This document shows, piece after piece, positions 28,187-47,465 of a stretch of DNA of 64,000 nucleotides. The notes under the pieces were generated by a model. That model was not told the DNA's origin. It made no database searches and saw only the letters and a list, made by a program, of their open reading frames with translations. Location: assembly GCF_023242315.1 (NCBI RefSeq), contig NZ_JALLIY010000001.1, positions 124,001 to 188,000 of the forward strand. Direction: 5' to 3'. Origin of the DNA: Pseudomonas sp. MWU13-2105. Its GTDB lineage: Bacteria; Pseudomonadota; Gammaproteobacteria; Pseudomonadales; Pseudomonadaceae. The position numbers and the translations under genes are program-made. Every line of letters begins with the position of its first letter. The stretch's first letter is position 1.

Positions 28187-29032
28187 TTAACCGCTAAGAG
28201 CTTCACTGTGATGTCGCAGGTGATCGTCAATGAAACTGGCGATGAAGAAATAGCTATGGTCGTAGCCCGGCTGCAAGCGCAATGTCAGCGGATGTTGTGC
28301 CAGCTTCGCCGCCTGCTGCAGCGCCTCGGGCTTGAGCTGGTTGGCCAGGAAATCGTCACGATCGCCCTGATCCACCAGGATCGGCAGCTTTTCAGACGCT
28401 TCGGCGATCAGCGCGCAGGCATCCCATTCGCGCCAGCGCGAGCGTTCTTCGCCCAGATAACGGGAAAAGGCTTTTTGCCCCCAGGGACAATCCATCGGGT
28501 TGCTGATCGGCGCGAAGGCCGACAGCGACTGATAACGCCCAGGGTTGCGCAAGGCGCAGACCAGCGCGCCATGCCCGCCCATGGAATGACCGCTGATACC
28601 ACGCTTGGCCGAAGCCGGGAAATGCGCCTCGACCAGTGCCGGCAACTCATGCACCACGTAGTCGTGCATCCGGTAGTGCTGGGCCCAGGGTTGCTGGGTC
28701 GCGTTCAGATAGAAGCCGGCGCCGAGACCGAAGTCCCAGGCCTTGTCCGGGTCACCGGGTACATCGGCACCGCGCGGACTGGTATCCGGCGCGACGATGA
28801 TCAACCCCAGTTCGGCGGCCAGGCGCTGGGCGCCGGCCTTGTGCATGAAATTCTCGTCGGTGCAGGTCAGGCCGGACAGCCAGTACAGTACCGGCAACTT
28901 GCCGCCCTGCTCGGCCTGTGGCGGCAGATAGACGGCAAACACCATGTCGCAGCCGAGGACTTCGGAATGATGCTTGTAGCGTTTGTGCCAGCCGCCGAAG
29001 CTTTTCTGGCAGGAGAGGTTTTCCAGGCTCAT
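28187..29032 (-). CDS. fghA: S-formylglutathione hydrolase
   Basis: 281 residues of the esterase D family; hydrolyses S-formylglutathione to formate and glutathione, the second step of glutathione-dependent formaldehyde removal. Catalytic Ser in [15 protein letters not shown], Asp in [10 protein letters not shown] and His in PGYDHSYFF are visible. It follows adhC by eight bases, forming a two-gene operon ended by the terminator at 28134-28163. Confidence 0.95.
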   Translation of the reverse strand: MSLENLSCQKSFGGWHKRYKHHSEVLGCDMVFAVYLPPQAEQGGKLPVLYWLSGLTCTDENFMHKAGAQRLAAELGLIIVAPDTSPRGADVPGDPDKAWDFGLGAGFYLNATQQPWAQHYRMHDYVVHELPALVEAHFPASAKRGISGHSMGGHGALVCALRNPGRYQSLSAFAPISNPMDCPWGQKAFSRYLGEERSRWREWDACALIAEASEKLPILVDQGDRDDFLANQLKPEALQQAAKLAQHPLTLRLQPGYDHSYFFIASFIDDHLRHHSEALSG

Positions 29033-29040
29033 GGGCGACC

Positions 29041-30226
<1,186 letters not shown>

Positions 30227-30260
30227 AAGCAAAACATTATTGCTGCCCAGGGATAATCTG

Positions 30261-31157
30261 ATGAATGACAACCGCTGGGAGGGTATCGACGAGTTCGTCG
30301 CGGTGGCCGAATGCAGCCAGTTCACCGCGGCGGCGGAGCGCCTCGGGGTATCGTCCTCCCATATCAGCCGGCAGGTCGCCCGCTTGGAGGAGCGCCTGCA
30401 AACCCGCCTGCTCTATCGCAGTACCCGGCGCGTGACCCTGACCGAGGCCGGCCAGACCTTTCTGCAGCATTGCCAGCGCCTGCAGGATGGACGCGAGGAA
30501 GCCCTGCGCGCGGTGGGCGACCTGACCAGCGAACCCAAGGGCATGTTGCGCATGACCTGTGCCGTGGCCTATGGCGAACGTTTTATCGTGCCATTGGTGA
30601 CCAGTTTCATGGGCCTGCATCCACAACTGCGGGTGGATATCGAGCTGAGCAATCGCACCCTGGACCTGGTGCATGAAGGGCTGGACCTGGCGATCCGCCT
30701 GGGACGCCTGCAGGATTCCCGGCTGGTGGCGACGCGACTGGCGCCACGACGGATGTATCTGTGCGCGTCACCGTCCTACCTTGAACGTTACGGTCGCCCG
30801 CATAGCCTGTCGGAATTAAGCCGGCATAACTGCCTGATCGGCAGCTCGGATATCTGGCAATTGGCGCAGGACGGGCGGGAGTTTTCCCAGCGAGTCCAGG
30901 GCAATTGGCGCTGCAACAGTGGGCAGGCAGTGCTGGATGCGGCGTTGCAGGGGGTCGGGTTGTGTCAGTTGCCGGATTATTACGTGCTCGAACATTTGCA
31001 CAACGGCACGCTGATTTCCTTGCTTGCAGCCCATCAACCACCGAATACGGCGGTGTGGGCGCTGTATCCGCAACAGCGGCACCTGTCGCCGAAGGTGCGC
31101 AAGCTGGTGGACTATCTCAAGGAGGGGTTGGCCAAACGGCCCGAGTACGCCGTTTGA
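30261..31157 (+). CDS. gfnR: LysR-family regulator of formaldehyde detoxification (GfnR-type)
   Basis: 298 residues from ATG 30261 (AGGGATA upstream; the frame is open to 30171). The winged helix-turn-helix is FTAAAERLGVSSSHISRQVA, followed by a substrate-binding domain ending in VWALYPQQRHLSPKVRKLVDYL. In P. aeruginosa the LysR gene in this position is GfnR, activator of adhC-fghA in response to formaldehyde; identity here rests on position plus family. Confidence 0.85.
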   Translation: MNDNRWEGIDEFVAVAECSQFTAAAERLGVSSSHISRQVARLEERLQTRLLYRSTRRVTLTEAGQTFLQHCQRLQDGREEALRAVGDLTSEPKGMLRMTCAVAYGERFIVPLVTSFMGLHPQLRVDIELSNRTLDLVHEGLDLAIRLGRLQDSRLVATRLAPRRMYLCASPSYLERYGRPHSLSELSRHNCLIGSSDIWQLAQDGREFSQRVQGNWRCNSGQAVLDAALQGVGLCQLPDYYVLEHLHNGTLISLLAAHQPPNTAVWALYPQQRHLSPKVRKLVDYLKEGLAKRPEYAV

Positions 31158-31198
31158 TCGACGCCTGTAGATCCCCTCTTGAGATCAATGCCGTCACT

Positions 31199-31283
31199 GT
31201 GGAAGCCGGCTTGCCGGCGAAGAGGGCAGAGAGTCTTGCTTCGATCGTGCGGACGCCATCGCCGACAAGCCAGCTCCTACATG
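31199..31283. repeat. REPIN-type inverted pair (GTAGGAG family)
   Basis: The left arm TGTGGAAGCCGGCTTGCCGG (from 31199) and the right arm ATCGCCGACAAGCCAGCTCC (from 31258; ends CTCCTACATG) are inverted. It lies between the convergent gfnR and ispD genes; no clear terminator is seen there. Confidence 0.7.
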
Positions 31284-31322
31284 AGTCCGCGCTCCATCGA
31301 GAAATGCGTCGAGGCCCAAACT

Positions 31323-32033
31323 TCAGCGCCGGTTGGCCCAACGCAGGCGCAGCCACTCCAGGTCTTCAGGCCGGGTGACCTTGATATTGTCCGAACGCCC
31401 CTCGATCAGGCGCGGCGCTTGCCCCGCCCATTCCATCGCCGAGGCTTCATCGGTGATGATCGCATCGGCCACCAGGCTGTCGGCCAGGGCCCGATGCAAG
31501 GCACCGAGGCGGAACATCTGCGGCGTATAGGCCTGCCAGATCAAGCTGCGATCGATGGTCTCCAGCACCCGCCCGTGTTTGTCGACACGCTTGAGCGTAT
31601 CCCGCGCCGGCACGGCCAGCAGCCCCCCCACCGGGTCATCCGCCAACTCAGCGAGCAAGGTATCGAGGTCGCCGCGGGACAAATTGGGCCGCGCCGCATC
31701 GTGGACCAGCACCCAGTCGTCCTCCGTCGCCCCCAGGGTATGCAGGTGCAGCAAGGCATTGAGTACCGAGTCCGCGCGCTCGCCGCCACCGTCGACCCGC
31801 TGGATCCGCGGGTCCGTGGCACAGGCCAGGCTCGGCCAGTAGGGGTCGTGCGGGGCAAGGGCAATCACCAGGCCCTTCAAGCCCGGATGATCGAGAAAAC
31901 AGCCGAGGCTGTGTTCGAGAATCGTGCGTCCGCCCAGGGACAGATACTGCTTGGGACGGTCCGCGGCCATACGGGCACCGACGCCCGCGGCAGGAATCAC
32001 GGCCCAGAAGGCCGGGAGAGAGAATTCAGTCAT
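31323..32033 (-). CDS. ispD: 2-C-methyl-D-erythritol 4-phosphate cytidylyltransferase IspD
   Basis: 236 residues; makes CDP-methylerythritol in the MEP pathway. The CTP-binding motif is AVIPAAGVGARMAADRPKQY (first part of the protein), with VLVHDAARPNLS and RPEDLEWLRLR near the end. It overlaps the ftsB end by four bases. Confidence 0.95.
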   Translation of the reverse strand: MTEFSLPAFWAVIPAAGVGARMAADRPKQYLSLGGRTILEHSLGCFLDHPGLKGLVIALAPHDPYWPSLACATDPRIQRVDGGGERADSVLNALLHLHTLGATEDDWVLVHDAARPNLSRGDLDTLLAELADDPVGGLLAVPARDTLKRVDKHGRVLETIDRSLIWQAYTPQMFRLGALHRALADSLVADAIITDEASAMEWAGQAPRLIEGRSDNIKVTRPEDLEWLRLRWANRR

Positions 32034-32308
32034 TGCGCCAGCTGATAAAGGGTTTCACCGTCCTTGACCATGCCCAGTTCATGGCGAGCGCGTTCTTCAA
32101 CGGTCTCCATGCCTTTCTTCAGTTCAAGAACTTCCGCGTCAAGCACACGATTGCGCTCCAGCAGACGCTCGTTTTCGGCATGCTGGTCGGCAATCTGCTG
32201 TGTCAGGTCGGCTACCTGCGCCAGGCTCCCATTGCCCACCCAAAGGCGATACTGCAGGCCAGCCAGCAGCAAGAGCAGAACGAGGAACAACCAATAGGGA
32301 CTGCGCAT
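32030..32308 (-). CDS. ftsB: Cell division protein FtsB
   Basis: 92 residues. A short cytoplasmic start, one membrane helix (PYWLFLVLLLLLAGLQYRLWV), then a periplasmic coiled coil (LTQQIADQHAENERLLERNR; VLELKKGMETVEERARHELG) match FtsB, partner of FtsL and FtsQ in the divisome. It sits between eno and ispD, the normal order in gammaproteobacteria. Confidence 0.95.
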   Translation of the reverse strand: MRSPYWLFLVLLLLLAGLQYRLWVGNGSLAQVADLTQQIADQHAENERLLERNRVLDAEVLELKKGMETVEERARHELGMVKDGETLYQLAQ

Positions 32309-32366
32309 CGAATTTCAGTTATCCAGTGGAAAAGACAGCCTTGCCAACCATTTCGAACCGACTGAT

Positions 32367-32396
32367 AGCACGAAGCCTGGAAGATCCAGGCTTGTG
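32367..32396. repeat. Inverted repeat between eno and ftsB
   Basis: AGCAC-G-AAGCCTGGA (32367-32381) pairs with TCCAGGCTT-GTGCT (32385-32398). The stem is strong with a three-base loop and one bulge, but no clear T-tract follows on either strand, so it may be an RNA stability or pause element after eno rather than a terminator. Confidence 0.55.
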
Positions 32397-32479
32397 CTCT
32401 CAAAGCATCAGATTAGTGCCAAAAAACCCGCGCTAGCGACTTTTTCGAGACAATCCGGTGTCTTTTTACCATCTACGGC

Positions 32480-33820
<1,341 letters not shown>

Positions 33821-33861
33821 TTATCGTCGGCAAGCGGATGAAAAATGGGCAGCCTTGCAGA

Positions 33862-33893
33862 CGAAAAGGCTCTGAACCCGGGTTCAGAGCCTT
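33862..33893 (-). terminator. Terminator of kdsA
   Basis: A 14-pair perfect palindrome AAGGCTCTGAACCC/GGGTTCAGAGCCTT (33866-33893) is followed on the minus strand by TTTTCG. It lies in the gap between kdsA and eno and so separates kdsA from eno transcription. Confidence 0.8.
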
Positions 33894-33926
33894 GAATCGT
33901 GCGGTACTTTACCGGAGATTTGAGGA

Positions 33927-36443
<2,517 letters not shown>

Positions 36444-36696
36444 TTAAAGCGGTCCGAGCCGCCGGGGAAAGCGAAGGAAGGCCGAAGCCCCCGATTACCT
36501 GCGATCATCACAGTGCACCTTTCGAAAAACTGCTGCGTTGAGACGGTCCGCAGGGACAAACCCGCGGTACGGTGCGCGCTACACATTTTTTGGAATCGCC
36601 CGGCAAAGACAGCCTGGTAATCGGCAACTCCTGCAATTGCTGGCAATCCACAGAAGTTGTATCAAGAAGGGAGCGTAGTCTACCGGAAAGCACCTT

Positions 36697-38025
36697 TCAG
36701 CTCAAACCTTGATCGCTCGAAGGTGGCTGCCAATGCAAATGCCAGTCGCCCAACGCCCCGCCGTCCAGGCCCGGCAGGTTCGCCACGGCGAGCAATTCGT
36801 CGCCGCGAAAGAGCAGCGGCAATCGGCCGCGGATAAACCAGGGCACGCCACTTTCGTTAAGCAGGCGCTTCAGATCACGGTGTCCGCGGTCCGGCAGGTG
36901 CAGCACCTCGCCGCCCTGACGATAGCGAACCTGCAAGGGACCGGATGGCGCCTCGCCGACCACCAGCAGTTCGCCGTTGTCCGGTAGCTCCAGCGGACGA
37001 TCCGGACAGCTCCAGGCGATATCCGCCAACGGCTGGCGCAACCACGAACCGCTCAACCACCACAGGTGCTCGTCGGCCCGGTGCAACTCACCCTCGGCCA
37101 GGCGCCATTTCGGCCGGGCGTCATGGGCGGCATCGCGCAGATCGTCCCAACCGGCCCAGTGGTCGCTGTCCGGCAGCCGGGTCAGCGGTGCCAGCCAATG
37201 CCGCAGGGCGTTGCGCTGGCGGGCCGGGGACAGGTCGATCAGGGCATCGAGGGCCAGCGAGGGCATGCCCAGCCAGACGTGCCGGGAATGCGCCAAGGCA
37301 TCGTCGAGGTCGACTTCGGCCAGTTCGTCGAGCAGTTCCTGGGCCTCGCTCAGGTGCGCGGCGCTGCGCACCATGCTGCTCACCGCTTGCGGCCAACGCT
37401 CGGTCAGCCCGGGAAAAACCCGATGGCGCAGGAAGTTGCGCGAGAACTGCTGGTCGCTGTTGGATGGGTCTTCGATCCAGCGCAGGTCGTGCTCACGGGC
37501 ATAACGCTCGAGCTCGGCGCGGGAGACATCGAGCAACGGGCGCAGCAGATAGCCGCCACCGACCTCGCGCTGCGCCGGCATGGCGGCCAGGCCGCGCACC
37601 CCGGCACCGCGCAACAGGCGAAAGAGCAGGGTTTCGGCCTGGTCCTCGCGATGCTGGGCGCTGAGCAGCACATCGTGCAACTGGGTGACACCGGCAAAGG
37701 CCAGGTAGCGCGCATCGCGGGCGGCGCGCTCAAGGCTGGCGCCCAGCTGGACGCTGACCCGGATCACCTGCAGCGGCACTCCCAGCTCATCGCAGACCGC
37801 CTGGCAATGGGCCGGCCAGCCGTCGGCCGCCGCCTGCAGCCCATGATGGACGTGCAAGGCGGCAATCCTGGGCAGGAGCCGGGTTTTCGCCAGGGTGGCG
37901 AGCAGGTGCAGCAGCACCGTGGAGTCCAGGCCGCCGGAGAAGCCGATCCGCCAGGTCTGGGCATTGCGCCAGGGCGAAAGGGCTTCGAGCAGCCTGGAAG
38001 GCAGGTCGATATCAGGCTGACGCAT
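36697..38025 (-). CDS. tilS: tRNA(Ile)-lysidine synthase
   Basis: 442 residues. Adds lysine to C34 of tRNA-Ile(CAU). The PP-loop SGGLDS (30-35, in GFSGGLDSTVLL) uses Leu where many relatives have Val or Met, which is common in this family. AQHREDQAETLLFRLLRGAG is the second signature. The C-terminal domain binds tRNA (RQGGEVLHLPDRGHRDLKRL). It follows accA by 42 bases. Confidence 0.95.
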   Translation of the reverse strand: MRQPDIDLPSRLLEALSPWRNAQTWRIGFSGGLDSTVLLHLLATLAKTRLLPRIAALHVHHGLQAAADGWPAHCQAVCDELGVPLQVIRVSVQLGASLERAARDARYLAFAGVTQLHDVLLSAQHREDQAETLLFRLLRGAGVRGLAAMPAQREVGGGYLLRPLLDVSRAELERYAREHDLRWIEDPSNSDQQFSRNFLRHRVFPGLTERWPQAVSSMVRSAAHLSEAQELLDELAEVDLDDALAHSRHVWLGMPSLALDALIDLSPARQRNALRHWLAPLTRLPDSDHWAGWDDLRDAAHDARPKWRLAEGELHRADEHLWWLSGSWLRQPLADIAWSCPDRPLELPDNGELLVVGEAPSGPLQVRYRQGGEVLHLPDRGHRDLKRLLNESGVPWFIRGRLPLLFRGDELLAVANLPGLDGGALGDWHLHWQPPSSDQGLS

Positions 38026-38067
38026 GGGTTGCCCCCCGCGCTGGCTGACGAACGATAACGCGCGCTA

Positions 38068-39015
38068 TCAGAGACCGTAGCTCATCAGGCGCTCGTAACG
38101 ACGAGCCAGCAGCGCATCGTTGTCGAACTTCTTCAGCATAGCCAACTGCGCGCTGAGTTCGGCACGAATCGATGCCGCCGCCGTGGCCGGGTCGCGATGC
38201 GCACCACCCAGGGGCTCGGCAATCACCTTGTCGACAATTCCCAGGCCCTTGAGGCGCTCGGCGGTGATGCCCATGGCTTCGGCGGCGTCCGGGGCCTTCT
38301 CGGCGGTTTTCCAGAGGATCGAGGCACAACCTTCCGGGGAAATCACCGCATAGGTCGAGTACTGCAGCATGTTCAACTGGTCGCACACGCCGATGGCCAA
38401 GGCACCGCCGGAACCGCCCTCGCCGATCACGGTGGCGATGATCGGCGTTTTCAGCCGCGCCATCACCCGCAGGTTCCAGGCAATCGCTTCGCTCTGGTTG
38501 CGCTCTTCGGCGTCGATGCCCGGGTAGGCACCCGGGGTATCGATGAAGGTCAGGATCGGCATCTTGAAGCGTTCGGCCATTTCCATCAGGCGGCAGGCCT
38601 TGCGGTAGCCTTCCGGACGTGGCATGCCGAAGTTGCGACGGACTTTCTCGCGTACTTCGCGGCCTTTCTGGTGCCCGATGACCATCACCGGCTGGTCGTC
38701 CAGGCGGGCAATGCCGCCGACAATCGCCGCGTCATCGGAGAAATGCCGATCGCCGTGCAATTCATCGAACTCGGTAAAGATATGATCGATGTAGTCCAGG
38801 GTATAAGGACGACGCGGGTGACGCGCCAAACGCGCGATCTGCCAGCTGGTCAGCTTGCCAAAAATATCTTCGGTCAGCGTGTTGCTCTTGTCCTGCAGGC
38901 GGGAAATCTCATCGCCGATGTTCAGCGAATTGTCGTTACCGACCAAGCGCAGCTCTTCGATCTTGGCTTGCAGGTCAGCGATCGGCTGTTCGAAATCAAG
39001 AAAATTCGGGTTCAT
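38068..39015 (-). CDS. accA: Acetyl-CoA carboxylase carboxyltransferase subunit alpha
   Basis: 315 residues from ATG 39015 ([20 protein letters not shown]), the usual start; the frame is open to 39039. Transfers carboxyl from biotin to acetyl-CoA as an alpha2-beta2 complex with AccD, opening fatty-acid synthesis. [39 protein letters not shown] and [15 protein letters not shown] are family motifs. Confidence 0.97.
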   Translation of the reverse strand: MNPNFLDFEQPIADLQAKIEELRLVGNDNSLNIGDEISRLQDKSNTLTEDIFGKLTSWQIARLARHPRRPYTLDYIDHIFTEFDELHGDRHFSDDAAIVGGIARLDDQPVMVIGHQKGREVREKVRRNFGMPRPEGYRKACRLMEMAERFKMPILTFIDTPGAYPGIDAEERNQSEAIAWNLRVMARLKTPIIATVIGEGGSGGALAIGVCDQLNMLQYSTYAVISPEGCASILWKTAEKAPDAAEAMGITAERLKGLGIVDKVIAEPLGGAHRDPATAAASIRAELSAQLAMLKKFDNDALLARRYERLMSYGL

Positions 39016-39164
39016 AAGCATCCGTCTTGGGTCGAGCACAGTAGTTTTTACACAGCCTGGCCGGCCGATTGATCTGTATCGCGCCCTACCTTACGGGATA
39101 TGGCGCGCTCAGGTCGAGATTAAAAATAGGGTCAAGGTCGGCGCGCACCGAGTGCGCCACCGTC

Positions 39165-42686
<3,522 letters not shown>

Positions 42687-42713
42687 AGTGATCCTGTCTA
42701 ATCTGTAGAAACA

Positions 42714-42739
42714 ACAAGGCCCGGATTGTACCGGGCCTT
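42714..42739 (-). terminator. Terminator between rnhB and dnaE
   Basis: AAGGCCCGG (42716-42724) pairs with CCGGGCCTT (42731-42739); on the minus strand TGTTGTTTC follows. It ends the long lpx-rnhB transcript. Confidence 0.7.
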
Positions 42740-42758
42740 GGCTAAAACATCAGCAGCG

Positions 42759-43400
42759 TTAAAGTTCGCCGGAGCGCCCGTGACTCTCATAGGCCAAGCG
42801 TACCGGTGCGAACGAACGCCGGTGAATCGGGGTCGGCCCCAGCCGCTGCAAGGCTTCGAGGTGCACGGGAGTCGGATAGCCTTTATGCCCGCCGATGCCG
42901 TAGCCCGGGTAGATCAATTCGACAGCCGCCATTTCACGATCGCGACTGACCTTGGCCAGGATCGACGCCGCCGCGATCGCCGGCACCTTGCTGTCGCCCT
43001 TGACCACCGCTTCGGCCGGCATCGACAGTTTCGGACAGCGGTTGCCGTCGATCATCGCCAGCTTGGGCTGGATATGCAGGCCTTCGACCGCCCGCTGCAT
43101 CGCCAGCATGGTGGCATGCAAAATGTTCAGCTCGTCGATTTCCTCGACTTCGGCGCGAGCGATACACCAACTCAGGGCCTTTTCGCGGATTTCGTCGTAG
43201 AGCTTTTCGCGCCGCGCCTCGGTGAGTTTCTTCGAGTCGTTCAGACCGAGGATCGGGCGCTGGGGATCGAGGATCACCGCCGCGGTCACCACCGCGCCGC
43301 AGAGCGGGCCACGCCCGACTTCATCGACACCGGCCACCAGCTCTTCAGCATCGGCCACCAGGGTGAAGTCCAGGCCCATCTGCATTTTCACGTTACTCAT
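42759..43400 (-). CDS. rnhB: Ribonuclease HII
   Basis: 213 residues. Cuts RNA in RNA-DNA hybrids and removes single ribonucleotides. The catalytic Asp26-Glu27 are in [37 protein letters not shown] and KVSRDREM carry further active-site residues. It overlaps lpxB by four bases. Confidence 0.96.
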   Translation of the reverse strand: MSNVKMQMGLDFTLVADAEELVAGVDEVGRGPLCGAVVTAAVILDPQRPILGLNDSKKLTEARREKLYDEIREKALSWCIARAEVEEIDELNILHATMLAMQRAVEGLHIQPKLAMIDGNRCPKLSMPAEAVVKGDSKVPAIAAASILAKVSRDREMAAVELIYPGYGIGGHKGYPTPVHLEALQRLGPTPIHRRSFAPVRLAYESHGRSGEL

Positions 43401-44527
43401 ACGGTTTTGCCGATCAGTTTCAACACCGCGTCGGCAGCCTGGTTCGAGGCGTCCAGGCGCAAGGTGCGATGAATTTCGTCGAAGCCCCGGGTCTGCTCTT
43501 CGCCGCCTTCGATCAGCGGTGACAAGGTCCGCGCCAGGATTTCAGGGGTTGCATCGTCCTGCAGCAACTCGGGCACCAGCAGACGCTGGGCCAGCAGGTT
43601 GGGCAGCGAGATGTAGGGGCTTTTTACCAGCCGCTTGAGAATCCAGAAGGTCAGCGGCGCCAGGCGATAGGCGACCACCATCGGACGCTTGTACAACAAG
43701 GCTTCCAGCGTCGCCGTACCGGAGGCGATCAACACCGCGTCGCAGGCAGCCAGGGCCTTGTGGGACTGGCCGTCGAGCAGGGTCAACGGCAGGTCGCGCC
43801 CCACCAGCAAGGCCTCGATCTGGCTACGCCGCTGCGGACTGGCGCAAGGCATGATAAAACGAACAGCCGGGTGCATCTCGCGCAGGCGTTGCGCGGCATC
43901 GAGAAACAAGCCGCCCAGGCGCCCGACTTCGCCACCGCGACTGCCCGGCATCAGCGCCACCAAGGGGCCGTCCGGTAAACCGAGTTCAGCCCGCGCTTCG
44001 GCACGATCGGCCTGCAAGGGGATAGCGTCGGCCAGGGAATGCCCGACAAACCGCACCGGCACGCCCTTCTCTTCATAGAACCGCGCTTCGAACGGGAACA
44101 GCGTCAGCATCAGGTCGCAACCTTCGCGGATCTTCAACACCCGCTTCTGCCGCCAGGCCCAGACCGACGGACTGACGTAATGCACAGTCTTGATCCCGGC
44201 ACGGCGCAGCTTCAGTTCGATATTCAGGGTGAAGTCCGGCGCATCGATGCCAATGAACACATCGGGCCGTTCGGCAATCAGCGTCTGGACCAGCAGCTTG
44301 CGGCGCTTGAGCAGCTCAGGCAGACGCCCGAGCACCTCCACCAGGCCCATCACCGACAGCCGCTCCATGGGGAAATAGGAAACCAGGCCTTCGGCCTGCA
44401 TCAGCGGACCACCGACCCCGATGAACTCGACTTCGGGATGCCGAGCCTTGAGCGCCCGCATCAGACCTGAGCCGAGAATGTCGCCGGAGGCTTCCCCGGC
44501 GACCAGCGCAATTCGCAAAGTCGCCAT
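43397..44527 (-). CDS. lpxB: Lipid-A-disaccharide synthase
   Basis: 376 residues from ATG 44527 ([20 protein letters not shown]). Joins UDP-diacylglucosamine and lipid X in lipid A synthesis. VLPGSRGGE-like sequence [14 protein letters not shown] and [20 protein letters not shown] are family motifs. The frame is open upstream to 44872 inside lpxA, but that stretch is lpxA read in another frame. Two bases separate it from the lpxA stop. Confidence 0.96.
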   Translation of the reverse strand: MATLRIALVAGEASGDILGSGLMRALKARHPEVEFIGVGGPLMQAEGLVSYFPMERLSVMGLVEVLGRLPELLKRRKLLVQTLIAERPDVFIGIDAPDFTLNIELKLRRAGIKTVHYVSPSVWAWRQKRVLKIREGCDLMLTLFPFEARFYEEKGVPVRFVGHSLADAIPLQADRAEARAELGLPDGPLVALMPGSRGGEVGRLGGLFLDAAQRLREMHPAVRFIMPCASPQRRSQIEALLVGRDLPLTLLDGQSHKALAACDAVLIASGTATLEALLYKRPMVVAYRLAPLTFWILKRLVKSPYISLPNLLAQRLLVPELLQDDATPEILARTLSPLIEGGEEQTRGFDEIHRTLRLDASNQAADAVLKLIGKTV

Positions 44528-44529
44528 GA

Positions 44530-45306
44530 TCAGCGGGTAATGCCGCGGGTCGAGGACTGGATCGACTCGAGGAACACCGCCACTTCCGGGTACTGCGCGG
44601 CGGGTTCGGCCAACTCGGCAATGGCTTGTTCCACCGTCAGGCCCTGGCGGTAAACCACCTTGTAGGCCCGGCGCAGGGCATGGATCACTTCCTCGCTGAA
44701 GCCGCGACGGCGCATGCCTTCGAAGTTCATGCTGCGAGCTTCGGCGGGGTTGCCGAAAACCGTGACGTAGGCGGGAACATCCTTGCCGATGGCGGTGCCC
44801 ATGCCGGAAAAGCTGTGGGCACCGATATGGCAGAACTGATGGACCAGGGTGAAGCCCGACAGGATGGCCCAATCACCCATGTGCACATGCCCGGCCAACG
44901 CGGTGTTGTTGACCAGGATGCAGTGGTTGCCGATCACGCTGTCGTGACCGATATGCGCGTAGGCCATGATCAGGTTATGGTCGCCCAGGGTAGTTTCCGA
45001 GCGATCCTGCACCGTGCCACGGTGGATGGTCACCCCTTCGCGGATGATGTTGTGGTCACCCATGACCAGGCGCGTCTCTTCGCCTTTGTACTTGAGATCG
45101 GGCGTGTCTTCGCCTACCGAGGAAAACTGGTAGATGCGGTTGTGTTTGCCGATCCGGGTCGGGCCCTTGAGAATCACATGCGGCCCGATCACTGTCCCCT
45201 CGCCGATTTCCACACCTGCGCCGACGATCGACCAGGGGCCGACTTCAACGCCCTCGGCCAATACGGCCGTCGGATCGATGATTGCACGAGGGTCAATCAA
45301 ACTCAT
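44530..45306 (-). CDS. lpxA: UDP-N-acetylglucosamine acyltransferase
   Basis: 258 residues. First step of lipid A synthesis, adding a 3-hydroxyacyl group from acyl carrier protein. Left-handed beta-helix hexapeptide repeats fill the first 190 residues ([40 protein letters not shown], which holds the catalytic His). It overlaps fabZ by four bases. Confidence 0.96.
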   Translation of the reverse strand: MSLIDPRAIIDPTAVLAEGVEVGPWSIVGAGVEIGEGTVIGPHVILKGPTRIGKHNRIYQFSSVGEDTPDLKYKGEETRLVMGDHNIIREGVTIHRGTVQDRSETTLGDHNLIMAYAHIGHDSVIGNHCILVNNTALAGHVHMGDWAILSGFTLVHQFCHIGAHSFSGMGTAIGKDVPAYVTVFGNPAEARSMNFEGMRRRGFSEEVIHALRRAYKVVYRQGLTVEQAIAELAEPAAQYPEVAVFLESIQSSTRGITR

Positions 45307-45743
45307 ACTTTCTGTTCCGCACAGATAATCTCGGCCGAGCAGACCGGCTTGCCGTCAACCGAGGCCTGGCATTCGAACTTCCAGATCTTGCGCTTGCAGC
45401 TGATGAACTTGGCTTCGAGGATCAACTGGTCACCCGGCAGTACCGGCTGGCGGAAGCGCAGCTTGTCGGAACCGACGAAGTAATACAGGGTGCCGTCGGA
45501 AGGCTTCACGTCGAGCATCTTGAAACCGAGGATGCCGGCAGCCTGAGCCATGGCTTCGATGATCAGCACGCCCGGCATGATCGGATGCGCCGGGAAGTGG
45601 CCATTGAAGAAAGGCTCGTTGATGCTGACATTCTTGTAGGCACGAATGCGCTGGGCCTCGACATCCAGTTCCACCACCCGGTCCACCAGCAGGAACGGGT
45701 AACGGTGAGGCAGGTATTCGCGAATCTCTTTGATGTCCATCAT
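45303..45743 (-). CDS. fabZ: 3-hydroxyacyl-[acyl-carrier-protein] dehydratase FabZ
   Basis: 146 residues. Dehydrates 3-hydroxyacyl-ACP in fatty-acid synthesis and competes with LpxA/LpxD for the same substrate. The hot-dog catalytic His-Glu are in [20 protein letters not shown]. Start ATG 45743. Confidence 0.96.
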   Translation of the reverse strand: MMDIKEIREYLPHRYPFLLVDRVVELDVEAQRIRAYKNVSINEPFFNGHFPAHPIMPGVLIIEAMAQAAGILGFKMLDVKPSDGTLYYFVGSDKLRFRQPVLPGDQLILEAKFISCKRKIWKFECQASVDGKPVCSAEIICAEQKV

Positions 45744-45857
45744 TTCGTGGGGAAGCCTGTAGTAAAGAGTGGGAGCGCGCCACGCGCGGCTCCTCTAGCA
45801 AATCAAGAAGGCAGCTGGCGTACAGACTCAGGCGGCTACTTGATATGGAAAATGGTA

Positions 45858-46913
45858 TCAGCCATCTGATGAAGCATTGGCGTCCGGGGTCACGTCGCCT
45901 ACCCGCTTTTCCAGCTGGCGCAAGCGCCGGGCCATGTCGTCGAGCTGGCGAATACGCGCCGCACTCTTGCGCCATTCGGCGGCCGGCTGCATCGCCGTGC
46001 CGGAAGAATAGGCACCCGGCTCGGTAATCGAGTGGGTCACCATGGTCATCCCGGTGAGGAAGACGTTATCGCAGATCTCGATATGCCCCACCAGGCCGAC
46101 GCCACCGGCGAGCATGCAGTGCTTGCCGATCCTGGTACTGCCGGAAATCCCGCAGCAGGCGGCCATGGCCGTGTGATCGCCGACCTGAACGTTGTGGGCG
46201 ATCTGAATCTGGTTGTCGAGCTTGACGCCATTACCGATGATCGTGTCGGCCAAGGCTCCGCGATCGATGGCGGTATTGACGCCAATCTCCACGTCATCAC
46301 CGATGGTCACGCCGCCAATCTGGGCAATTTTCTGCCAGACACCCTTTTCGTTGGCAAAGCCGAAGCCTTCACCACCAAGCACCGCACCGGACTGGATGAC
46401 CACACGCTTGCCGATGCGCACATCGTGGTAAAGCGTGACCCGAGGCGCCAGCCAGCCGCCTTCGCCGATTTCACAGCGGGCACCGACAAAACACTGGGCG
46501 CCGATGGTCACCCCGGCAGCAATCCGCGCGCCGCTCTCGATCACCGCAAAGGCACCGATACTGGCGCTCGGATCGACCTGTGCATCGGCAGCCACCAGCG
46601 CGCTCGGGTGAATCCCGGCAGGCGCCTTGGGCTTGGGATCGAACAGGTGCGAAATACGCGCATAGGCGAGGTAAGGGTCGGCCACCACCAGCGCATCGCC
46701 GGCATAACCTTCGGCATCGGCTGCCTTGAGCAACACCGCACCGGCCTGGCTGTCAGCCAGGTACTTGCGGTACTGGGGATTTGCCAGAAAGCTCAACTGA
46801 GCTGGGCCAGCCTCCTGCAAGGTGGCTAGCCCAGTGATTTGTTTCTCCTCGTTGCCACGTAGGGTGGCGCCGAGGATCTCGGCCAATTGGCCGAGCTTGA
46901 TGGTCGCTGTCAT
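45858..46913 (-). CDS. lpxD: UDP-3-O-acylglucosamine N-acyltransferase
   Basis: 351 residues. Third step of lipid A synthesis. An N-terminal uridine-binding domain ([20 protein letters not shown]) is followed by the hexapeptide beta-helix ([20 protein letters not shown] holds the catalytic His) and a C-terminal helical tail ([20 protein letters not shown]). It ends 114 bases before fabZ, a gap containing a GC-rich hairpin with no T-tract. Confidence 0.96.
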   Translation of the reverse strand: MTATIKLGQLAEILGATLRGNEEKQITGLATLQEAGPAQLSFLANPQYRKYLADSQAGAVLLKAADAEGYAGDALVVADPYLAYARISHLFDPKPKAPAGIHPSALVAADAQVDPSASIGAFAVIESGARIAAGVTIGAQCFVGARCEIGEGGWLAPRVTLYHDVRIGKRVVIQSGAVLGGEGFGFANEKGVWQKIAQIGGVTIGDDVEIGVNTAIDRGALADTIIGNGVKLDNQIQIAHNVQVGDHTAMAACCGISGSTRIGKHCMLAGGVGLVGHIEICDNVFLTGMTMVTHSITEPGAYSSGTAMQPAAEWRKSAARIRQLDDMARRLRQLEKRVGDVTPDANASSDG

Positions 46914-46916
46914 GGA

Positions 46917-47420
46917 TTACTTCAGCTGGTTCATGCGCTCGATCACCTGGCGGGTGATGTCGTACTGCGGTTTGACATCGATCACGGCACCGCGCTCGAA
47001 CACCAGGTCAAAGGCACCTTTCTTGATGACTTCTTCCACGGCGCTATCCAGCTTTGGCTTGAGCTGCTTGAGCATTTCACGGTCAGCAACGGCTTTTTGC
47101 TCGTTCAGTTCCTTGGACTGGAACTGGAAGTCACGGGCCTTTTGCTTGAATTCCAGCTCCAGACGCTCGCGCTCGCCTTGCTGCATCTTGTCGCCACCTG
47201 CCACCAGACGATCCTGGATACCCTTGGCGCTGCTTTCCAGGGCCTTGAGCTTGGTCAGTTGCGGACCGAACTTCTTCTCGGCATCGACGGCGTACTTCTT
47301 GGCTGCGTCGGATTCCAGCAGGGCCATCTGATAGTTCAGGACCGCAATTTTCATTTCGGCAAAAGCCGGGGTCGCTACCAGGACAGTGGCCAGCAGAACC
47401 AGTTGAGTCAACTTACGCAC
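46917..47420 (-). CDS. skp: Periplasmic chaperone OmpH/Skp
   Basis: 167 residues with a signal peptide (MRKLTQLVLLATVLVATPAFA). The long charged coiled coil (EKKFGPQLTKLKALESSAKG; ERERLELEFKQKARDFQFQS) forms the arms that hold unfolded outer-membrane proteins for BamA. Three bases from lpxD and 45 from bamA. Confidence 0.95.
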   Translation of the reverse strand: MRKLTQLVLLATVLVATPAFAEMKIAVLNYQMALLESDAAKKYAVDAEKKFGPQLTKLKALESSAKGIQDRLVAGGDKMQQGERERLELEFKQKARDFQFQSKELNEQKAVADREMLKQLKPKLDSAVEEVIKKGAFDLVFERGAVIDVKPQYDITRQVIERMNQLK

Positions 47421-47465
47421 AATAAACTCCTACAAAATCCGTTGTCGTTATCTAGGGTCAGGCCG

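Noticed and set aside
44528..44872. N-terminal extension of lpxB by about 115 residues
   Set aside because: The stretch is lpxA read in a different frame; LpxB homologues begin at the ATG at 44527.
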